A stretch of DNA of 64,000 nucleotides. Source: Kribbella aluminosa (lineage in GTDB: Bacteria > Actinomycetota > Actinomycetes > Propionibacteriales > Kribbellaceae). Each line of letters begins with the position of its first letter. Position 1 is the first letter of the stretch. The stretch lies in the NCBI RefSeq assembly GCF_017876295.1, contig NZ_JAGINT010000002.1, positions 930,001 to 994,000 of the forward strand, in the 5' to 3' direction. Shown piece after piece: positions 62,737-64,000 of the stretch. Under the pieces are notes generated by a model. It had not been told where the DNA came from and did no database searches. It saw only the letters and a list, made by a program, of their open reading frames with translations. Position numbers and translations under genes: made by a program.

Positions 62737-63552
62737 TCAGGCGAAGTCGATCCCGAAGTGATTGCGGAGGTGCTGAAGGGTCGCGTCGACGAACTCGGCC
62801 GGCCAGGGGTTGCCCGTGAGTGCGGCCAGCGCGGTGCCGCGGGTGATGAAGTCGCGGCAGATGTACTGGTTGGCCGCGATGATGTCCGCCGGGTCGGTGC
62901 CGGCGGCCGGGATCGCCTCCAGCGCCGCGCGTTGCTCGTCGGACAGGAGTGCGTTGAGGCGCTTGGCTCCGCTGGTACGTCGGACCCCGCGTTCGGCGAG
63001 CATCAGCGCCACGAGTTGGTCGCGGACGGCGCCGATGCCCTGGTTGGCGACGACTCGCTCGTCCCGGCCGAGCACCGTCACGAGATTGCCGAGGAAGTAG
63101 AAGAAGAGGTTCACGGCACCGGCCGGCCAGTACGGCTCGGTGGGACGGCCGCCCTGGGGCTCGATGTCCCCCTCCGGGAACAACGTCCCGTCCCGGTCGA
63201 ACAGCACCTTCACACCGTCGTACTGGAACCGGTCGAACCCGGCCAGCGGATGCACGATCAGGTCCACGTGCAACCAGTCCGGGGTGATCCCGAGCCCGCC
63301 GATCATCCCCGGCAGCCGGTCCGCCAGGACGGTCGGCCCGGTGAGTTCCCGCAGTACGTCGTCCCAGTGCTCCGTGTACCAGTCGGTGCTGTCGTCCGTG
63401 ACCACCAGATGTACGTCGACATCGCTGAACCGGTCGGCGGCCCCGGTGGCGTAGCTGCCGATCAGGTACACCCCCAGCACCCGCTCGTCCGCGAGCAGAA
63501 CCTCCGCCGCCCGCTTGATCACCGCCTGCTGCCGCTCGTCCCCAGTCGCCAT
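62737..63552 (-). CDS. Nucleotidyltransferase-domain protein
   Basis: This 271-residue protein has the polymerase-beta nucleotidyltransferase motif GSYATGAADRFSDVDV (GSx-x-DxD, residues about 33-48) and a third carboxylate in LHVDLIVHP. The C-terminal 120 residues are helical, as in aminoglycoside 3''-adenylyltransferase-like proteins, but the family is broad and a drug target cannot be assigned. The ATG at 63552 is the family-type start; the upstream 14 codons have no ribosome site. Confidence 0.82.
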   Translation of the reverse strand: MATGDERQQAVIKRAAEVLLADERVLGVYLIGSYATGAADRFSDVDVHLVVTDDSTDWYTEHWDDVLRELTGPTVLADRLPGMIGGLGITPDWLHVDLIVHPLAGFDRFQYDGVKVLFDRDGTLFPEGDIEPQGGRPTEPYWPAGAVNLFFYFLGNLVTVLGRDERVVANQGIGAVRDQLVALMLAERGVRRTSGAKRLNALLSDEQRAALEAIPAAGTDPADIIAANQYICRDFITRGTALAALTGNPWPAEFVDATLQHLRNHFGIDFA

Positions 63553-63818
63553 CCGCGCAGCGTAATTCACCACGAGGACCAAGCCCGCCGACACACTCCT
63601 CGTCCCCCGCCGGCGCCCCCACCGCTGAAACTACCTGCGCTGGATCCGCCCGCACTGAAACTGCCCGCCGCTGGAACCCTCGGGGGTGGAAGCGCCTCCG
63701 CAAGCAAAGCCTTCGCGCTGGGCATCCCGGCCGGTGACTTCGTTCGCCCGGCTCCCGACCTGCCGTCTTCGCAGGGGACGGAGCGCGCCCGGCGGCCTCT
63801 GCGAGTGCGCGCCTGCTG
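63553..63818. other. Gene-free region
   Basis: This 266-base region has two short repeats (CTGAAACT followed by GCCCGC/ACCTGC near 63625 and 63655) and no gene. Nothing else is seen. Confidence 0.35.
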
Positions 63819-64000
63819 TCAGAGGAATGCCAGGGCCTGCTCGACAAAGTCCTGGTGGTACTGGAATACGCCGCCGTGCCCGGCGTCGGGGTAGATGACG
63901 AGCTGACTGTTCGGGAGCCGCCGGTCGAGCTCGACGGTATTCTCGGTGGGCACCATCCGGTCCTTGTCGCCGTTCGCGACGAGCACGGGCTGGTGGATGT
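63819..64000 (-). CDS. Alpha/beta hydrolase, C-terminal part only
   Basis: The minus-strand frame enters from beyond the window and stops at TGA (complement of 63819-63821). The visible 60 residues have the end of an alpha/beta hydrolase: PVLVANGDKDRMVP (strand 7 with the acid Asp), LPNSQLVIYPDAGHGGVFQYH (catalytic His) and FVEQALAFL. The nucleophile Ser lies outside. The substrate cannot be read. Confidence 0.85.
   Translation of the reverse strand, partial: IHQPVLVANGDKDRMVPTENTVELDRRLPNSQLVIYPDAGHGGVFQYHQDFVEQALAFL

Overview
The window comes from a high-GC actinomycete. Evidence is the strong G/C third-position bias, GTG/TTG starts, F420-linked oxidoreductases, SigE-type ECF sigma factors, an ESX (type VII) secretion locus and actinobacterial housekeeping neighbours (upp, tadA with tRNA-Ser, LytR_C protein, small SRP RNA, nadE). 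The gene style resembles Kribbella or a relative; that placement is inference, not a database result.

Layout. 1-16.7 kb is an ESX-type accessory locus: the 3' part of eccC, two small helical WXG100-like proteins on the minus strand, a 3011-residue protein with a type VII N-terminus, and, overlapping it by GTGA, a beta-helix protein fused to an EccA/CbxX-type AAA+ ATPase. The divergent promoter between the two arms holds a nested perfect palindrome. 16.7-20.5 kb is housekeeping: upp, a TadA partner, tadA, tRNA-Ser(CGA) and a K+/H+ antiporter. At 20.58-22.04 kb a complete IS4-family element with a 10-bp target duplication sits beside the bidirectional terminator between the antiporter and a LytR_C gene. 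22-26.1 kb has a VapB-like small protein, a HerA/DUF853 ATPase and a membrane diguanylate cyclase.

26.1-32.2 kb and 41.5-43.1 kb hold three SigE-family sigma factors, each followed by a protein with a short cytoplasmic head, one membrane span and an outer part that is Pro/Thr-rich, KPTLP-repeat or globular. A 6-unit, about 70-bp tandem repeat separates the first sigma factor from its partner. The 28.7-29.0 kb gap has stacked inverted repeats, one of which recurs at 17.7 kb. 32.2-44.3 kb is a mosaic of small regulators (MmyB-like, XRE, TetR), enzymes (PhyH, methyltransferase, GNAT), an M15-like protein, a resolvase-like operon, a copper-chaperone-like protein and broken phosphotransferase and MFS genes. 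44.4-50.2 kb has Tex with an RGG-like tail, small membrane proteins and a DHA2 exporter.

50-54.7 kb is a sugar ABC transporter locus with a DeoR-LacI hybrid regulator, a DUF624 protein, a lipoprotein binding protein and two permeases; no ATPase gene is present. 55-64 kb has an F420 reductase-hemerythrin fusion, a decaying LuxR and phosphotransferase pair, tRNA-Ser(GGA), a luciferase-like oxidoreductase, SRP RNA, nadE, a MarR-regulated acyl-CoA synthetase, a nucleotidyltransferase and the end of an alpha/beta hydrolase.

Five genes carry single-base frameshifts at short homopolymers (transposase, SH3 protein, phosphotransferase, MFS, LuxR) and a sixth homopolymer separates two overlapping genes. 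This may be gene decay or indel error in the assembly, so pseudogene calls are provisional. The most unusual system is the ESX locus with its giant protein and beta-helix/AAA+ partner.
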